A DNA stretch of 64,000 nt from Rhynochetos jubatus (GCA_027574665.1 CM050648.1:52375200-52439199); one strand, 5' to 3'; numbered from the stretch's first letter, positions 48,555 to 61,851 are shown. Translations and numbers: made by a program. Notes: a model not told the origin generated them from the sequence alone.

Positions 48555-50728
48555 AAGGAAGTTTTTAAGTAAGTTGTCTGCTTCTGCCAGTCTACCATGT
48601 AAGGGTGGAATGAGGATCATACAGCTATTAAAGTCTGAAAAGTCAAACTAGATGTTTGCTAAGAATGAGGCTATTTAAGCATTGTAGCAATATGGTTGGT
48701 GTTCTCATAAGTTCTTCATCAACACAAATATTGCCATCAAGGATGCATGTGTGTCTTGATAGTGTGTTATAGTTCTGTTTTGACTACGGAGGAGGTCATC
48801 CTAGAGCAGATTTTTGGCTTTATAACCTGTGAGGCAAAACCTAAAGGACCCTGTACTGCTCTGCACTGACAGCAGCCCTGTGTGTTTTTTATGAAGGTGT
48901 CCTGACTGATTTATCACCTCTGTGATCACTGCATGTGAAGAACCAAGTAAAGTTTTATCAAGAAATAAAAAGGAAACCAGAAGGCAGACTAGTTAGTGTT
49001 GCACAGAAAGTTTGTTGATGTGATGAATACAAATTAGACGTATTAGCTTTAGAGCAAATTACGTTCCCATTGCAAGCTATGCACTTGGTTTGCATGGCAC
49101 TGCTGCCAGAGCTGTCAGTCAGGCTAACTGGTAGATAGAATAATTTTGAAATGTTTTTGCTTTAATAAGAATCTAATTCTTGCAAGGGATATAAAGAGCT
49201 GACATTAAGAAATTCTGTGGTGAGATATTAAATTCCCACGTACAACAGGGGCTTATAGACCTTGAGAAGATACGTGTTTCAGAGGGGCACAGAAGTTTGG
49301 ACACTTCTTTTTTGTCTCCTTGAAGGCATACAATGGGCATCTTTCCGTCTCTAAGAGCACTCTTCCATTTCCAAAACAAAAGTACCCTTTTTTCCTTGTG
49401 CTCTCAATTCCACATACTCTTTCCTCCCTCAAGAACAGGTCAAATGAGATTCCCTTTCTCACACAAGTTTTATCTTCTGTTGTTATCTGGCCAGCTCATA
49501 TGCCATGGCACACCTCTCTCTGCTCCTCATTGCCTGCCACACAACTTCTTCTATTCTGCACAGAATGAAACTCCTTATAAGACCAGTTTCTCACATACAG
49601 TCTTCCTTTAAATTTGGCTCTAAGCAATTTGATGTAGTCCCTGCTTTCCCTCTGTGTTTTCTGAGCGGTGACTCTGCAGACATGCTGGCTAACTCCAGGG
49701 CTCCAAACTGGATTAAACCAAATGCACACCTTGCAAGGGGAACAGGTGCTGGAGAGAAGGTCTTCTGCTCCCAAAGGCTCGTGCAGGCAGGAGACCACTT
49801 GTGTCCTTCACTCAAGAAACTCCTTTAGTTATTTCTCAGCTGTTTGGCTAATTCAATAGGCATTGGCTGTTGTTTGGGAGATTTTTTGTTGTTGATCCAA
49901 GGCCTGCTTCAGACCCTACTCAGGAGTTTTTCTTTACCATCGTAGGACTCCTAAAGTTTATTATTTTCTCTACTTCATCCTGTTGAGGACAGAGATACAG
50001 AGAAGGAGACTGTGAAATAATCAAGAAAGGGTAACCAACCTTCTGCTTTTGAAATGAGTATGTATACTGTAGTTGCTTTACTCTATTCCATCAATATAGA
50101 GGGGTATAAAATTTAATTTACTTCCCTTTTCACCATAAAAATGGAGCCATGGAGGCCTGGCGTAACTAAGAGTAAGGATTTCCAAGAATCTTAATTCAGT
50201 AAGTTTGGAAGATTTGTGATAGTAGGAAAGGAGGAAGAGATGTGTGTGGATCATTGTTACAAAGTTTAGTATTACATATTTTGACTTATTTAAATTTAAT
50301 GAACCCCAGAAAGCACTTTTAGTGTTTACTTTTCCCTCATCTGATTCTAATTAACCTTTCCTATGATTCAGATGTCTGACAAATGTGGAGGGCTGCAGGG
50401 CTAAGTGCTTTTTTCCCCATGATTGACTTTAATTAAGCTTGCTCTAGGCTTGAAACCCTTGTAAACTTAGAGAACTTTATTTTAATTGCCTTCTGCCAGA
50501 TTTACTTATGCTAGACAAATATTATAAATCAAATACTAACGCTACCGGAAGAACGAAGAACTGACTTACAAAGTAGTAGTCTGCCATGGTGAAACGCATT
50601 ACACTCTAAGTCTGAACAGAAAGTGTTACGTTGGGAGAAAAATGACTGATTTCATGAAGGTAACTTCTGAAGCACTAATAGCTTTTCCTTTTGTGCCTGG
50701 TAGGTACACTAAGACAACATGTTTCATA
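48555..50728. other. Unique non-coding sequence
   Basis: No gene was recognised. Between 49170 and 49860 several short frames overlap on both strands with unrelated products, which argues against any one of them. The block 50270-50560 is repeat-free with TTTAATTAAG- and CTAATTAAC-type motifs and could be regulatory, but nothing firm supports this. Confidence 0.5.
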
Positions 50729-51226
50729 AAATCATAGAATCATAGAATGGTTTGGGTTGGAAGGGACATTAAACATCATCAAGTTCCAACCCCCCTGCCA
50801 TGGGCAGGGACACCCTCCACTAGTCCAGGTTGCTCAAAGCCTCATCCAGCCTGGCCTTGAACACTGCCAGGGATGGGGCATCCACAGCTTCTCTGGGCAA
50901 CCTGTTCCCGTGCCTCACCACCCTCTGCGAAGAATTTCTTCCTGATATCCAATCTAAATCTTCTGTCTTTCAGTTTAAATCCATTACCCCTTATCCTGTC
51001 ACTACAGGCCCTTGTAAAATGTCACACACACACACATGACCCCCCACCAGCTTTCTTGTAGACCCCCCTCAAGTACTGGAGGGCTGCAATAAGGTCTCTG
51101 CAGGACCTTCTCTTCTCCAGGCTGAACAAGCCCAATACTCTCAACCTTTTTTTGTAGGAGAGGTGCTCCAGCCCCCTGATCATCTTCGTGGCCCTCCTCT
51201 GGACTTGTTTCAAACTAACGTTGTTT
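50729..51226 (-). mobile_element. CR1 LINE, 5'-truncated, with internal CA repeat
   Basis: The plus strand begins 'aatcatagaatcatagaatg' and then 'gtttgggttggaaggga'. It runs through the 3' UTR to the end of ORF2 near 'ctcctctggacttgtttc'. A (CA)7 run at 51023-51036 replaces part of the usual sequence after 'cccttgtaaaa'. The minus-strand frame at 51022-51240 shows the usual C-terminal block and is a remnant. Confidence 0.92.
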
Positions 51227-53467
51227 GTCTCCAGTTTCACTGGCGATAAATCATAAATAATAAGTCATATTAATTCATACTAGAAATTATTAAGCAGATC
51301 TTCCTAGAACTTTTTTCATGCGTTGGTCTGCTCACCAGGTCTCTGTTGCAGCGGTTGGAATGAATCTGTTCAATCTTAATTAGGGGACTTTTTGTCACCT
51401 AAAACACATGGCATTTCTGCTCCCTGAGTCTGTCTGAAAAGAGTCATGAGGAGAACCAGACAGTCAGTTACCAATACTTGTACAACTAAATACTGGGTTT
51501 CTTATTAAAAAGATTGCATACACAAATGTGCTGCAGCAGGTATTGCAGAAATAAGTGAAAGATCATCCCCAACTTTTAAGTGAATATGAAGGTTTTAGCC
51601 AAACAAATGTTTGTAAGTTTTTGAGTGCTTGCTGTCAAATTGTAGAATTTTAAGTTAAAATTCTTTTGGCTCATGGATGGGGAACATCTCCACTATGCAA
51701 GTGAATGGCGAATCTTATTTTCATTCTATGTTGCATTGCTACAAATTCAACTGTGATTTGTAGAGAGGCATTCTGATTTTGCTCAAAGGCAATAATATGC
51801 TGCACATTTTTGCTCCTTTTCCATCATACAGTATGTTTTGAAGGGTCAAGTGAGCTCTGTTTAAATAGTTACACTTCTAGATAAGCTCCTTATGCTTGAT
51901 GGGAATGGTGAGGTTCAAGGAGAATGCTGTCCTGAGAAAACCTTTTGCACTTGCTGTGGCTGAAAGTGTTAATAGAAAAAGTAAAGAAGCTTAAAAATAT
52001 TGCCTTTCTGTTTAATTACAGTATAGTAGTGGTCTTGAAATAGACCAGTAACCAACATAACTAACACTCTGAAAACAGATGTCAGCAGAGGTTAACCATG
52101 GTGTCTCAGTCATGATGTCTTTGTGCTTCCCTCCATTTTTTTTTTCTCTGTTTTTTAACACAATGCAGAACACTAAAGTATAATCAAAATTATTATGGAT
52201 GTGGCTTAGATCAAGTTAATTCCCCAAATAGAATCATTGCACCTGGCTTATTAAACAGTGTAAAGAAATGCCTAAATATTTAATCATATTGTATCAATAT
52301 GATTAATACATATATAAATATACATACACATCTATATATTTACATATGCAGCTATTTAAATCAACTGTTTTACCTGAATACAGATCCTGCACAAAGTAGT
52401 AGGCTGATGGCTCTGTTAACTCTATTTATCCAGATAATGTATGTTGCCAAAGCCGCTGGAGCAAAAGAGTCTCAATGGGGATCACCTTTGGCTTAGAAAG
52501 AATAATTACATTTCTGTACCCTGTTGATACTCAGCTTCCAAGAGTGTTAATGAAAACACTGCACCTAGGTAGCAACTTTCAGACCCCAGCCCAGGACTGC
52601 AGGAAGCCCTAAGCCAACCTAAAAACAGGTGCCAGAGCCTGCTCAAAGCTGTTAATCTAAGACATGAACTGTCAGATTTGGTGGAGCTTGCAGGGTTGGT
52701 GGTTTAATTCTTGAATTTGACATATTTAGCAGTCATGTTGGAGGACTCCAGTGTCTTCAAGGTAAGCAAACACACGTGATGAGAGATGCACAGTGTGGAA
52801 CTCCACACGGTGCGCAAAGCCATTTGTTTTAAAAGTACTCAAAGCCCTCTAAAGAGCAGAGCATTATTTTAAAAAATGGAGCTATAAACTGTTTGATGTA
52901 CTGTTGTTTTTTAATGCTTGTGTGTCTTTGTTTAGTTAGAATAACAATTATTCATGGGAAAAAATCTACAGCCATTTCCTAGTTTTAATTAATTCTATTT
53001 TACATCCTGACACTTTAACTTGCTCTTGATCAGCTTCTAAGTGATCTGTTTGACATGTCTATCTTTAATTCAGAGTAATTGCCAAATCTGTTTGCAATTT
53101 ATCAGAAAAGTGAAGAATAACTAGCCAGAAAGGGCTATTTTTCTTTGAGAGTGAAAGTAAACTATTACAAAGGGCCTGGGAGATTTAAGAAAAATGGTAA
53201 TGTCATGTGAAATTTTTGAGTGGGAGACCCCTTCAGATTTCTAGCAAGAATTTAAAGTAATTTCTGCAATCCATAAACATTTCAATGATCTGACTTAAAT
53301 GAGAAATGTTGCCTACATTCTATTGCCTTATTTAGACTAAGTTGAAAGCCCTGCAATCTATTACAATCTATCATATATTCTTGTTTTGTGGTGATGTTGT
53401 CAATGTCATGTTTTTACTGGGCGAGAGTGTTGACAATTGGTATTGGCCTTCAACAACACGTGTAATT
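51227..53467. other. Unique non-coding sequence
   Basis: No gene was recognised. An AT/CA-rich patch lies at about 52295-52350. The repeat-free block 52860-53100 has TAATTAATT, ACAATTATTCATG and TAATTGCC elements and might be regulatory, but support is weak. Confidence 0.5.
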
Positions 53468-54360
53468 TGTGCTGGGTTTAGACAAGACAGAGTTAATTTT
53501 CTTCACAGTAGCTGGTATGAGGTTATGTTTTGGATTTGCCCTGAGAGTAGTACTGATAAGGTGTTTTTTAGTTGGTGCTAAGAAGTGCTTGCCCCAATTC
53601 AAGGTCTTTTCCCAGCTTCTGATACTGCAACAGTGTTCCCAGCTTTCTCATTACAAGCAGTATGTGGAGGGACACAGTTCACACAGCTAACCCAAACTAA
53701 CTGAAGGGATAGCTGATTCCATAACATGTCATGCTCAGTACCTAAACCTGGATTGGCCTGAGGGGCTGTGGTTCCTTTGCTTGCTCACTTGTTAGCTTGC
53801 TTGTTCATTAGTGAGTTGGTGGGTTGGTTGGCTGTGCTGTTTTCAGGCAGGAACGAGCTCGTTTACATCACAGTGCTGTTGGCTGGCCCAGAGCAGCTGA
53901 GAGAACTGGTTCATTCCATGGTACATCAGGCTCAGTGGTCAGGCTCAGGGCACATGCACAGTTTGGAGGCAGGAAGTGGCCTGTGGGGGTGGTTAAGGTT
54001 TTGGGCTACCTTGATAGCTGGGTTGTTAGCTCTTTTGCTACCTCCTGGTGCAGTTGTTAGCGGTGGGGCAGATTCTTTCTTTAATGGGTGGGGTGGTCAG
54101 TGAGTTTTCTGCCCACTCTCAGGCTCTCTAGCTCTTGGATTCTCAGTGCTCGGGATCCGATTGTTTGTCGGTCAGCGATTGGTGAGAAATTGTATCTTAT
54201 GTTCTATTTTCTATTATTTCAATTACTTATTAGTAGTAGTATTGTTAATATTATTAGCATTAGTATAATATCCACTTACATTCAATTACTACAGATTTCC
54301 TACCTCAATTCACGAGCTTCCTTGTCTTTATTTCCAACTCTTCTCCTCCACTCAGATAGG
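53468..54360 (+). mobile_element. Degenerate LTR with embedded second LTR head
   Basis: The piece begins 'tgtgctgggtttagacaaga' followed by 'cagagttaattttcttcac', the recognisable 5' end of the LTR type also seen at 41557. The expected TATA region (about 53730-53750) reads 'cagtacctaaacctgg' and is lost. At 53833 a second LTR-like head starts ('tgtgctgttttcaggcagga'). It strongly resembles the head at 54449, including 'ggctggcccagag' downstream. The R/U5-like part resumes near 54146 ('ctcgggatccgattgtttgt') and ends near 54360 after 'ctcctccactcagatag'. So the unit is a mosaic or carries a nested fragment. The frames at 53768-54103 and 54088-54423 are shadows. Confidence 0.75.
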
Positions 54361-54448
54361 ATGAGGAAGATGGAACTGGTTAATAAGAATTTATGGAATA
54401 GTTTGGAACTGAACATGATGTAAATGGTTTCAAATAAGGGGTAGAGAA
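54361..54448. other. Spacer between two LTR units
   Basis: These 88 bases have no retroviral motif and no primer-binding-site-like sequence that I can identify. The short length rules out a coding provirus interior. Confidence 0.6.
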
Positions 54449-54725
54449 TGTGCTGGTTTCAGGCAGGAAAGAGTTAATTTTCTCCACAGTGCAGGCGGCT
54501 GGCCCAGAGGTGAGTGAGTGGCTTTGTGGTAAACCATGACGATACATCGATGTTTTAGTTACTGCTGAGCAGTGCTTATGCAGAGTCAAGGCCTTTTCTG
54601 CCCCTCACCCCATCCATCAGTGAGTGGGCTGGGGGTGCACAAGGAGTTGGGAGGGGACACAGCCGGGACAGCTGACCCCAGCCGACCAAAGGGATATTGC
54701 ATACCGTATGATGTCATGCCCAGCA

Positions 54726-54731
54726 TATAAA
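54726..54731 (+). promoter_or_regulatory. TATA box of the LTR
   Basis: TATAAA lies about 280 bases into the LTR, in the expected place upstream of the R region. Whether it still drives transcription is unknown. Confidence 0.6.
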
Positions 54732-54911
54732 GCTGCGGGAAGAAGAAGGAAGGGGAGGAACGGCATACAGAGTGATGGCATTTGTCTTCCCAAATAACCA
54801 TTAGGCATGATGGAGCCCTGCTTTCCTGGAGATGGCTGAATGCCTCCCTGCTGATGGGAAGTGGTGAATGAATTCCTTGTTTTGCTTGCATGCACTGCTT
54901 TTGCTTTACTT

Positions 54912-54917
54912 ATTAAA
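54912..54917 (+). terminator. LTR poly(A) signal (ATTAAA)
   Basis: The common variant signal lies about 180 bases after the TATA box, as expected for an LTR. Confidence 0.6.
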
Positions 54918-55043
54918 ATGTCTTTATCTCAACCCATGAGTTTTCTCACTTTTACTCTTCCAATTCTCTCCCCCATCCCATCTTCAAGGAGTGAGTGAGT
55001 GGCTGTGTGGTGCTCAGTTGCTGGCTGGGGTTAAACTTTGACA

Positions 55044-58000
55044 TGCCAACAGTGGGAAGGACCTTACACAGAAAGATTATTTTCTAAAACTGATTGGACT
55101 ATGACCTATGCACATTGATGTTCTTTCTTCTGTCTCTTGGAAATTAAACTGGAGCTGTAGCTGGGCAAATATTTTAATGAATTGCAAGTTTACAAAAAAA
55201 AAAAGAGAAAGCCGTTCTAGGACAATTTTGCAACTCAGTGAAGCTGGGCCAAAACTGGTGTGATGTTTTGATCCAGAAGAAGAAATGACGTAAATACCTT
55301 TTTTAAGCTATTTTGTTTCAAATTGAACAGCATGTAATGTGACTTTTCACAGAAAATAAATTTTTCTATTTGAAATTCACTAATGTCTTTGAGATTATTT
55401 TTTAAAAAGCAGAAAGCCAAACCAAAACATCAGTGGCTTGAAAATAAAACCTTGAAGATTTCTCCAAAATATATTTTCCTTCACATTTTGGTTGGGACAC
55501 TGAGCAGAAAATTGTTTAGTCACACAGAAGCTCTCTCGTGGGCAGGCATCAGTTATTTTCAGGGTCATGAGCATTGCTTAAACCGTGCAACCAGAAAGCC
55601 TGCCCAGTGAGACCACAGAAGGGAAGAAACTATGTATGTTGGTATTCTTAAAGACTGAGCAGAGCAAAGTATGTAGACACTATGACCAATGGCACAGCCG
55701 CATTGTATGTGTTACCCAGCTGGTAGACACAGAGTATAGACAGCAACTCCCTGTGGCCCTCACAGTTTGACATACTGATAATCAGAGGTGATAGGGACTG
55801 GTGCCATTTCCCTCTACTCCAGTGAGAATCATGCTTTCTCCTCTAATATGGGCTACCCTTCTCCTTCTCTATGCTGCCAGCACAATCCCTTTTTAATCTT
55901 TCCACAAAGTCAGCAGTAACCTGCTACACTTTCCGTCAGCACCCCATTGCTTGTCCGAGTACAAACTTACCTTCATAAAGTAAGTTACCATATTGCTGCA
56001 GCTGTCTGGATAATGTCTGTGCCTGTGTTTGTCATTACTAAGCAAAGAGACCTGCCAAATTATTCAAAACTGTACTGCAGTCCCAGCAGCTCTTATTATA
56101 CCTTGTGCTCCTTGCTCCCATTCCTTTCATGTTGTTCTGGTACACAGGAATATAATGAAGAAGTTACATAACTAATTAAAGCAGATGTATTTTAATAAAG
56201 ACTTTGGGATTGATTTTTTTAAGAATTAACAAGTTAAATTCTCAAGTGTATCTCAACACTATTAAAATATTTGGATTTATTTGCGTTGGCTTTTAGGAGT
56301 GCTGTTCTCATATGGATTTTCCCAAATACTTAAAGTCTTTTCTTGGGCTACTAGCTCACAATGTAGATAACTCGTGACTATTTATGGGTGCTGTAGGATC
56401 AGAAACAAAGGTGTAACTAATATAACAATCAAAGGATCCCTAAAACCGACAGACTACCTGTGCAGGATTTTCTAATGTGTTTTATTCATACTATTATTAA
56501 GATGTAAGTGTGGCTTCATTTTTACCAAAAAGTGTACAAATGCAATGGTTGGTAGCCAAAACTGGTGTGTTGAAGAAGGGCTTATTGAAATAATTGAACA
56601 GACTCATGCTGGCTCCATTGATCATGGGTGGATATTGAAGAATATGTGATTAGTTGTTTTAATTAAAAAGTTTGTAATTAACTTAACTTCCAAAGATTTA
56701 TAATGTGTAGAGGGAAGAAGGGTTAAGGAAACTAGGAAAAAATATTTGTCATGTAAATCAAGGGGTTTGTTTGTTTGGGGCGGGAAGCAGAGGAAGGAAG
56801 TATTTGAAAACTTAGGTCTTTTTTACCTGAGACCCCAAGTGAAAACCCCACAATTTCTGATTATTTGATTTTTCAGGTTGGATGGTTGGTGCTTTCTTTT
56901 CCCACTCTTTATCTTTCCTTCCTTTCTTCTCGATTTCTTTTCTCTATCTGCTTCTTGGAGGAGGTCACAAAGGAATAAATTAAGAAGAGAAAGAAAAGTT
57001 ACATTTTGGGACCAGATTTCAAAAACAAAGATAAGGCTCAATATATTTTTCCCTCCATGCAAATATTTGAGAAAAGAGAAATTACAAAAAATTCTACAAT
57101 CATTACCTACAGTAAAAATTGTCCTTATTAATAGCAGTGGAAACAATGATGTCTGAAGGAAAATCTCTTTCCCTAGTCCCTTGTTAGAAGATAAATCTCT
57201 ACAAATTATCAAAAGCCAAATTCAAAGAACAGTAAATATGCTTATTTTTGAGCTACCATGCTTTGAATTTGCTTTCTTTTTTTTATGTATTCAAAATATA
57301 TTGGAAAGCTTGGTCTCAAGTTGCTACTTAGCTATAAAATATACATTTTTAGATAGCACTTTTTCAGATTGGGCAGACTGAAACCAGGATGAAATTCTCC
57401 TCACTTCTTTTAAACCCATAAAGAATGTTCTGCGTCCATGCGTCGGCCATGTTCTTTTTGTTTGGAACATTGAATCTCACTCACAAATGACCAATCATGG
57501 GGAAAAAGCTGCGATGAGATTAAACTTGCAAGAATCTGACTCAGCCTTGGGCTGTTCAGTAGCGACTGGTGATATGTGGGGAACCCAAAACTCTTTTGTT
57601 GTATACAAATAATAGGAGTACTCAACAAGGATTTCCACCTTTTGAACATGGAGTTGTCTTTTCTGTGGGGTGTGGTTGTCTAAACTTGGAAATGCCAAGT
57701 GACTGAGTGATGAGCAAGGAAGGTACTGTATTCAATCTCCACATACATGTATGTATATCTGTGTAGCTCTCAGGCTCAGACACAGAAGAAACCCTGAAGT
57801 TTCAGGTAGTTTTTCTTATGAAATAGCTGCAGAGTGACTGAGATGAATCAAATGGCTTGAAAGAACAAAAGTTCAGGGAAATAGGTACAGCAATAAGCCC
57901 AGTGATTTATGAGCAATGGGAAGGATTTACCACATTCTTGCATCAGTTTACATGATAAATTTGCCTTGGTCGCTGCCTTCTGACTCACCATGAGAACTAA

Positions 58001-61000
58001 TTTGCAAACCTGAGACATCTGAATTGTAAATTATTCTGTTTATTATTCATGATGAATAGAAAATTCTTGTATTAAGGTTCCTTTTTTTTTATTTAAGATT
58101 TGAGATTGATGGAAAATGAACGTTGTTAAGAAAAGACTTCGGTTTGTAAAAACTCGACATATACAATTTTCTTCTATTCACTACTCCTGACATCATTGTC
58201 TTTCAGCCTTCCCTCATCTGGACTGTTCTCTTCTTTACAGCTTCAACTTTACAGCAGCCTGATTTCCCAAACAAGAAACCACATCTTGTAAAATCTGAGG
58301 TTTCTCTGCCTGGTTACAGCTGTAATTTCTTCATGGTTTATGTTACTAAACATTCCTCTTTTTCTGCTGTTCCCATACTTTTAACTTTGCTGTCTGATTT
58401 GCTGTCTGCTGTTTCTTGAACAGTGAAAGGTGTGCTGATTAGCACCAAGACAGGAAAAAAATGTGCAGAGAAATGATTCAAAAAGGCCACTCAGATTTCT
58501 CTGAAATATTTTGGGACGTTTGTAGCAGGAACACGTATGTCACCTCTTGCCATATGTATAAATTACTTCAACTCATTTCTTAGTTGCAGTATGAGTTGTA
58601 TTTCTAAAGAGTGGGTTTTAATTTTGAGTTATTATTTTAAAGGTCAGTTAGCCCAGACATGCAGCATACCAATGACATCAGTTAATAATTTACCTATCAG
58701 TAAATAACAGTGTTAAATCACAGGAAATACAGGGACAACATCACACTGACAATCATTTTCCTCAGGAAAGCAATATTAAATTTTCATATGGGTCCAGCTA
58801 GGATATTTAAGAAGTTGAGTGTAATGTGAACTTGTAAGCATGTAAGATACCCCCTGGTAACTTCACGTGTCCTGTGATAATGTCACACACCTGTGGTAAA
58901 TACATGGCCCTTGCACTTGCCTTATTAAGGTACAGCAGCTTTTTGTTCATCAGTACACGCTGGAGAATTATCAGAAACTTCACAACTTAGCTTTGCTCCT
59001 GATGACTTGTTATTTTACCTGTATTCTAAGAAGATGGAAAGAAATACGTAAATAATTCCCACCCTCACCTGGGAAGGCAGGACTGAGTAGACACTGGCAT
59101 ATTGTGAATGTCTGGACAAAAGTGAATAGAACATCATAAATCCCATGGCTTTTGCAAAAGGAACTATGAATCACTTATTTTCATGTTTTTTCTACTTCAG
59201 GACCCACTCTGAAAAACTGGGAATACACATCTTCATGCATTAGCAGCACACTGCCTTTTTTCATCAATCAAAGTTGCTTTGGTCAAGATTTTAAAAATTG
59301 ACCAAAACCCCCTGTTGTCAGAAAGTGCCAAGTACTGACTCCAAAAAAATAGGACAAGCAAGGTGTTTGAAGAAGCAGATATCCAGAATAAGACACACAG
59401 AATTCCTGATCACCTCTGAAAAACTTGGCTAGCCACCAAGCCAAGAAGCCACCCCAGAAAGGTATGTGACAAACAAGAGATTTGATTCTTGTAATACCCG
59501 ACATCACACAAGTGTTAGTCATTTACCTGTCTGATGCCCACTGCTCCAGTAGTGAAACTCATTCCTCGGTCAGGGCAGGCAGCAATACTGACATTAATCT
59601 CTACTAAAGTAATAGCTTTAAAATCTAGCTGAGGTTTCATAAGAGTCCTGTGAGCTTCCTGACATTTATATTCCTAGCCAGCCTTGGCAGTACTAAGGCC
59701 ATTTCTTTTTTCTGGGGTAATAATAATCAGTTTGTTTGCAATTCAGACATATAAACTGATGCTTAATGAGGGAGATGCCCAGAGGAATGGGATAATGGTC
59801 AGAACAGAGAACTTCCAGAACAGACACAAACCCTTGCAGAAGTGATGACCTTAAGGAAATGTATTTGTCAGGGAAGTTGAGACAAGGGTGAGAGGAGAAT
59901 AGGATGCTAAGAAACTGAAAAAGGAATCCAGAACACTGTATGAGAGGCCAGATCTGTGCAAAAGGCATCAGTGAATAACTACAGGTGTAAACTGGTATGG
60001 AGGGAGCACAAATTGGAAAACTAGAGCTTTCCCTTTGATTATGTGCTTTCATGTATGACTGGAAAGGCTTTGTTTCATGTTTCCACTTATAATGAGCACT
60101 TATTCCCCAAAAGTCTGGGTCAAAATCCCTTTCCCAGTCTGGACTGTTGCAGCTCTTTAAGCACAGGCAATAGCTCTGCAATGAACGGAGCCCCTAACAT
60201 TTCTCACCAGAGAGCACTCTGCTGATTCACCTTGAACTTCTGCCAGGGGCCCATGGAGAACAGTAACTCTTCTGTGATCCCTTCCAATGATGGCGATAAC
60301 TTTAATGTACTGTGCTCTTCCACATCAGCAAGGAGGATTATCTGCAGTGGAAACAGTGACCTGAAGGAACAGAGAGTGACAGACTCTATTTCATGAAAAA
60401 ATGAACCTGCTGTGAAGATAAGTGTTTAAAAAGTGTGGAAGGACACCATCGAATTACAAAGACTTACTATTGGATCTATCATAAAACCATAACAAAACAG
60501 AGGGGACTTCTGTCTGCTAAAAAGCTCCTTGCTATATTGCTTATAATTAAAAAAAATTAAATAAAAAAACCCCACCAAAACCCAAACATATGACAGCCTA
60601 AGAAATTCAAGCACCTAATAAACTTTGATACACAGCTTCTGTAGAGCCTGTGCAAATACAGATTAGCTTTAAAACTGTTATTCTCCCCAGTGGACAGATG
60701 TTCAACTGCTGAAATCGAGCGACAATCAAGTATAGATTATATACTGAGTGCTACTGAAGGGTTGTGAGTGAAGATACATATGATGACAACATGTTGAGGA
60801 CATCAAATAACTCTCCCCGAGTCTCTCGGTGCAAGAAGCCTCTTTTAGACAAAGCTGCACTGCTCATGGAGAAACAGCAAGGAATTACCTTACTCAGTTG
60901 GACTCTCCTGGGGCATGGTACACTCATGGGAAGACACAGAGTTTGGTCATTTGAAGTAGTCACAGCTTGAAGTTGACCTGATGTTACCTCAATGATTTCT

Positions 61001-61837
61001 GTAGCTTTAGTCATTCAGTACAATAAAAGGCTCACTAAAAATTGGGAACCTGAACGTCAGGCTATCCCTTTCTTCCTCAGATTGTACCAGCATACAGAGG
61101 ACAACCATACAGCCACAGGATTTCTGCAGCTCACGGGAAATGTTCAGTCCAGGGACCAAGTTAGGGCCCAAAAGCCACTTCTCCATTGTAATGGAAAAGC
61201 TTATATCCTTCCTGCAAGTTTAACATTATGATGGAGACCCAGTGGTTCTCTTTCCTTGATAACAGTATATACGGGAGATTATTACAATCGCTATAGCAAT
61301 AATTAAGGTTTTATTTCTCCTAGTATATGCTTTTGCATGCTTTTAATTTTAGGAACTGGAAATGGTTAAGTCAGCAGTCACTTTAGTTTCCAGTCTTGTC
61401 TGTATGCTCTGCAGTAGGCACTGATGTTCACAAACAGTTCCAAAACAGTGGAGGAGCTTAATTTGCTAATGATTATTTAAAAATACTTATGTACTGAGAT
61501 AAGAAATATAATTAATGAAAATATCCTCAGATGTCTTGGCATGGCTGAAACCCTGTCTTAATAAACCCTAGATTTTAGGCAGTTAACCTGTTAACAGACA
61601 GGCAACTGCTGTGGAAAAAGAAGTTAAAGCATTATTACTGGTTCCGATTCTTCAATGTCATGAATTATTAGTGGGAACTGGAGAAGAATGAAAAACTGAG
61701 CCCAGAAGGTGATGAATATTTCTTTTAGAAGTGCTAAGCAATTGGAATAAATCATTATGAAAAGTGGGCAAGGTGTGAAACAGGCAACAAATAACTAGAG
61801 GCCACTTTCTGTTACTGGTCAGTACCAAAGTCTGTTT
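55044..61837. other. Unique non-coding sequence
   Basis: No gene or recent transposon was recognised over about 6.8 kb. Simple items are an A-run at about 55193-55203, a polypyrimidine stretch at 56892-56956 and an A/C-rich patch near 60545-60590. The frame pair 56823-57212 (minus) and 56878-57156 (plus) follows the polypyrimidine stretch and is probably artefactual. The 162-codon frame at 59693-60181 (minus) shows no domain I recognise. Confidence 0.5.
56892..56956 (+). repeat. Polypyrimidine-rich stretch
   Basis: About 65 bases are dominated by C and T. It could act as a splice polypyrimidine tract, but no credible exon follows. Confidence 0.7.
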
Positions 61838-61851
61838 GTAACCACGGCAAC
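61838..61851. promoter_or_regulatory. Candidate RFX X-box (second full site)
   Basis: GTAACC-AC-GGCAAC fits GTNRCC, a 2-base spacer and RGYAAC exactly. It is the second full match in the window. No promoter is evident nearby. The motif is seen directly; its function is inferred. Confidence 0.38.

Larger units (their letters stand above)
54449..55043 (+). mobile_element. LTR with recognisable TATA box and poly(A) signal
   Basis: The unit starts 'tgtgctggtttcaggcagga' and ends near 55043 ('gctggggttaaactttgaca'), about 595 bp. A TATA box (TATAAA) lies at 54726-54731 and an ATTAAA poly(A) signal at 54912-54917. The signal is followed by the family-typical 'tttatctcaacccatgagtt'. A CRE-like site just before the TATA box reads TGATGTCA, one base from TGACGTCA, as expected from CpG decay. 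The flanks (GAGAA left, TGCCA right) do not match, so no target duplication is supported. The minus-strand frames at 54586-54895 are shadows. Confidence 0.85.

Noticed and set aside
49173-49859. Cluster of short frames on both strands
   Set aside because: Frames overlap on both strands with unrelated products and show no family similarity.
53468-55043. Complete provirus with two LTRs
   Set aside because: Only about 90 bases separate the two LTR units, and no gag, pol, env or primer-binding site is visible.
56823-57212. 129-codon minus-strand and 92-codon plus-strand frames
   Set aside because: Both follow a polypyrimidine/polypurine stretch that lacks stops for compositional reasons.
59693-60181. 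162-codon minus-strand frame
   Set aside because: No recognisable domain, signal or splice context. Its length alone is not convincing without conservation evidence.
60280-60300. 'gatcccttccaatgatgg' as a plus-strand CR1 tail
   Set aside because: The match is too short and is not followed by the CR1 terminal repeats.
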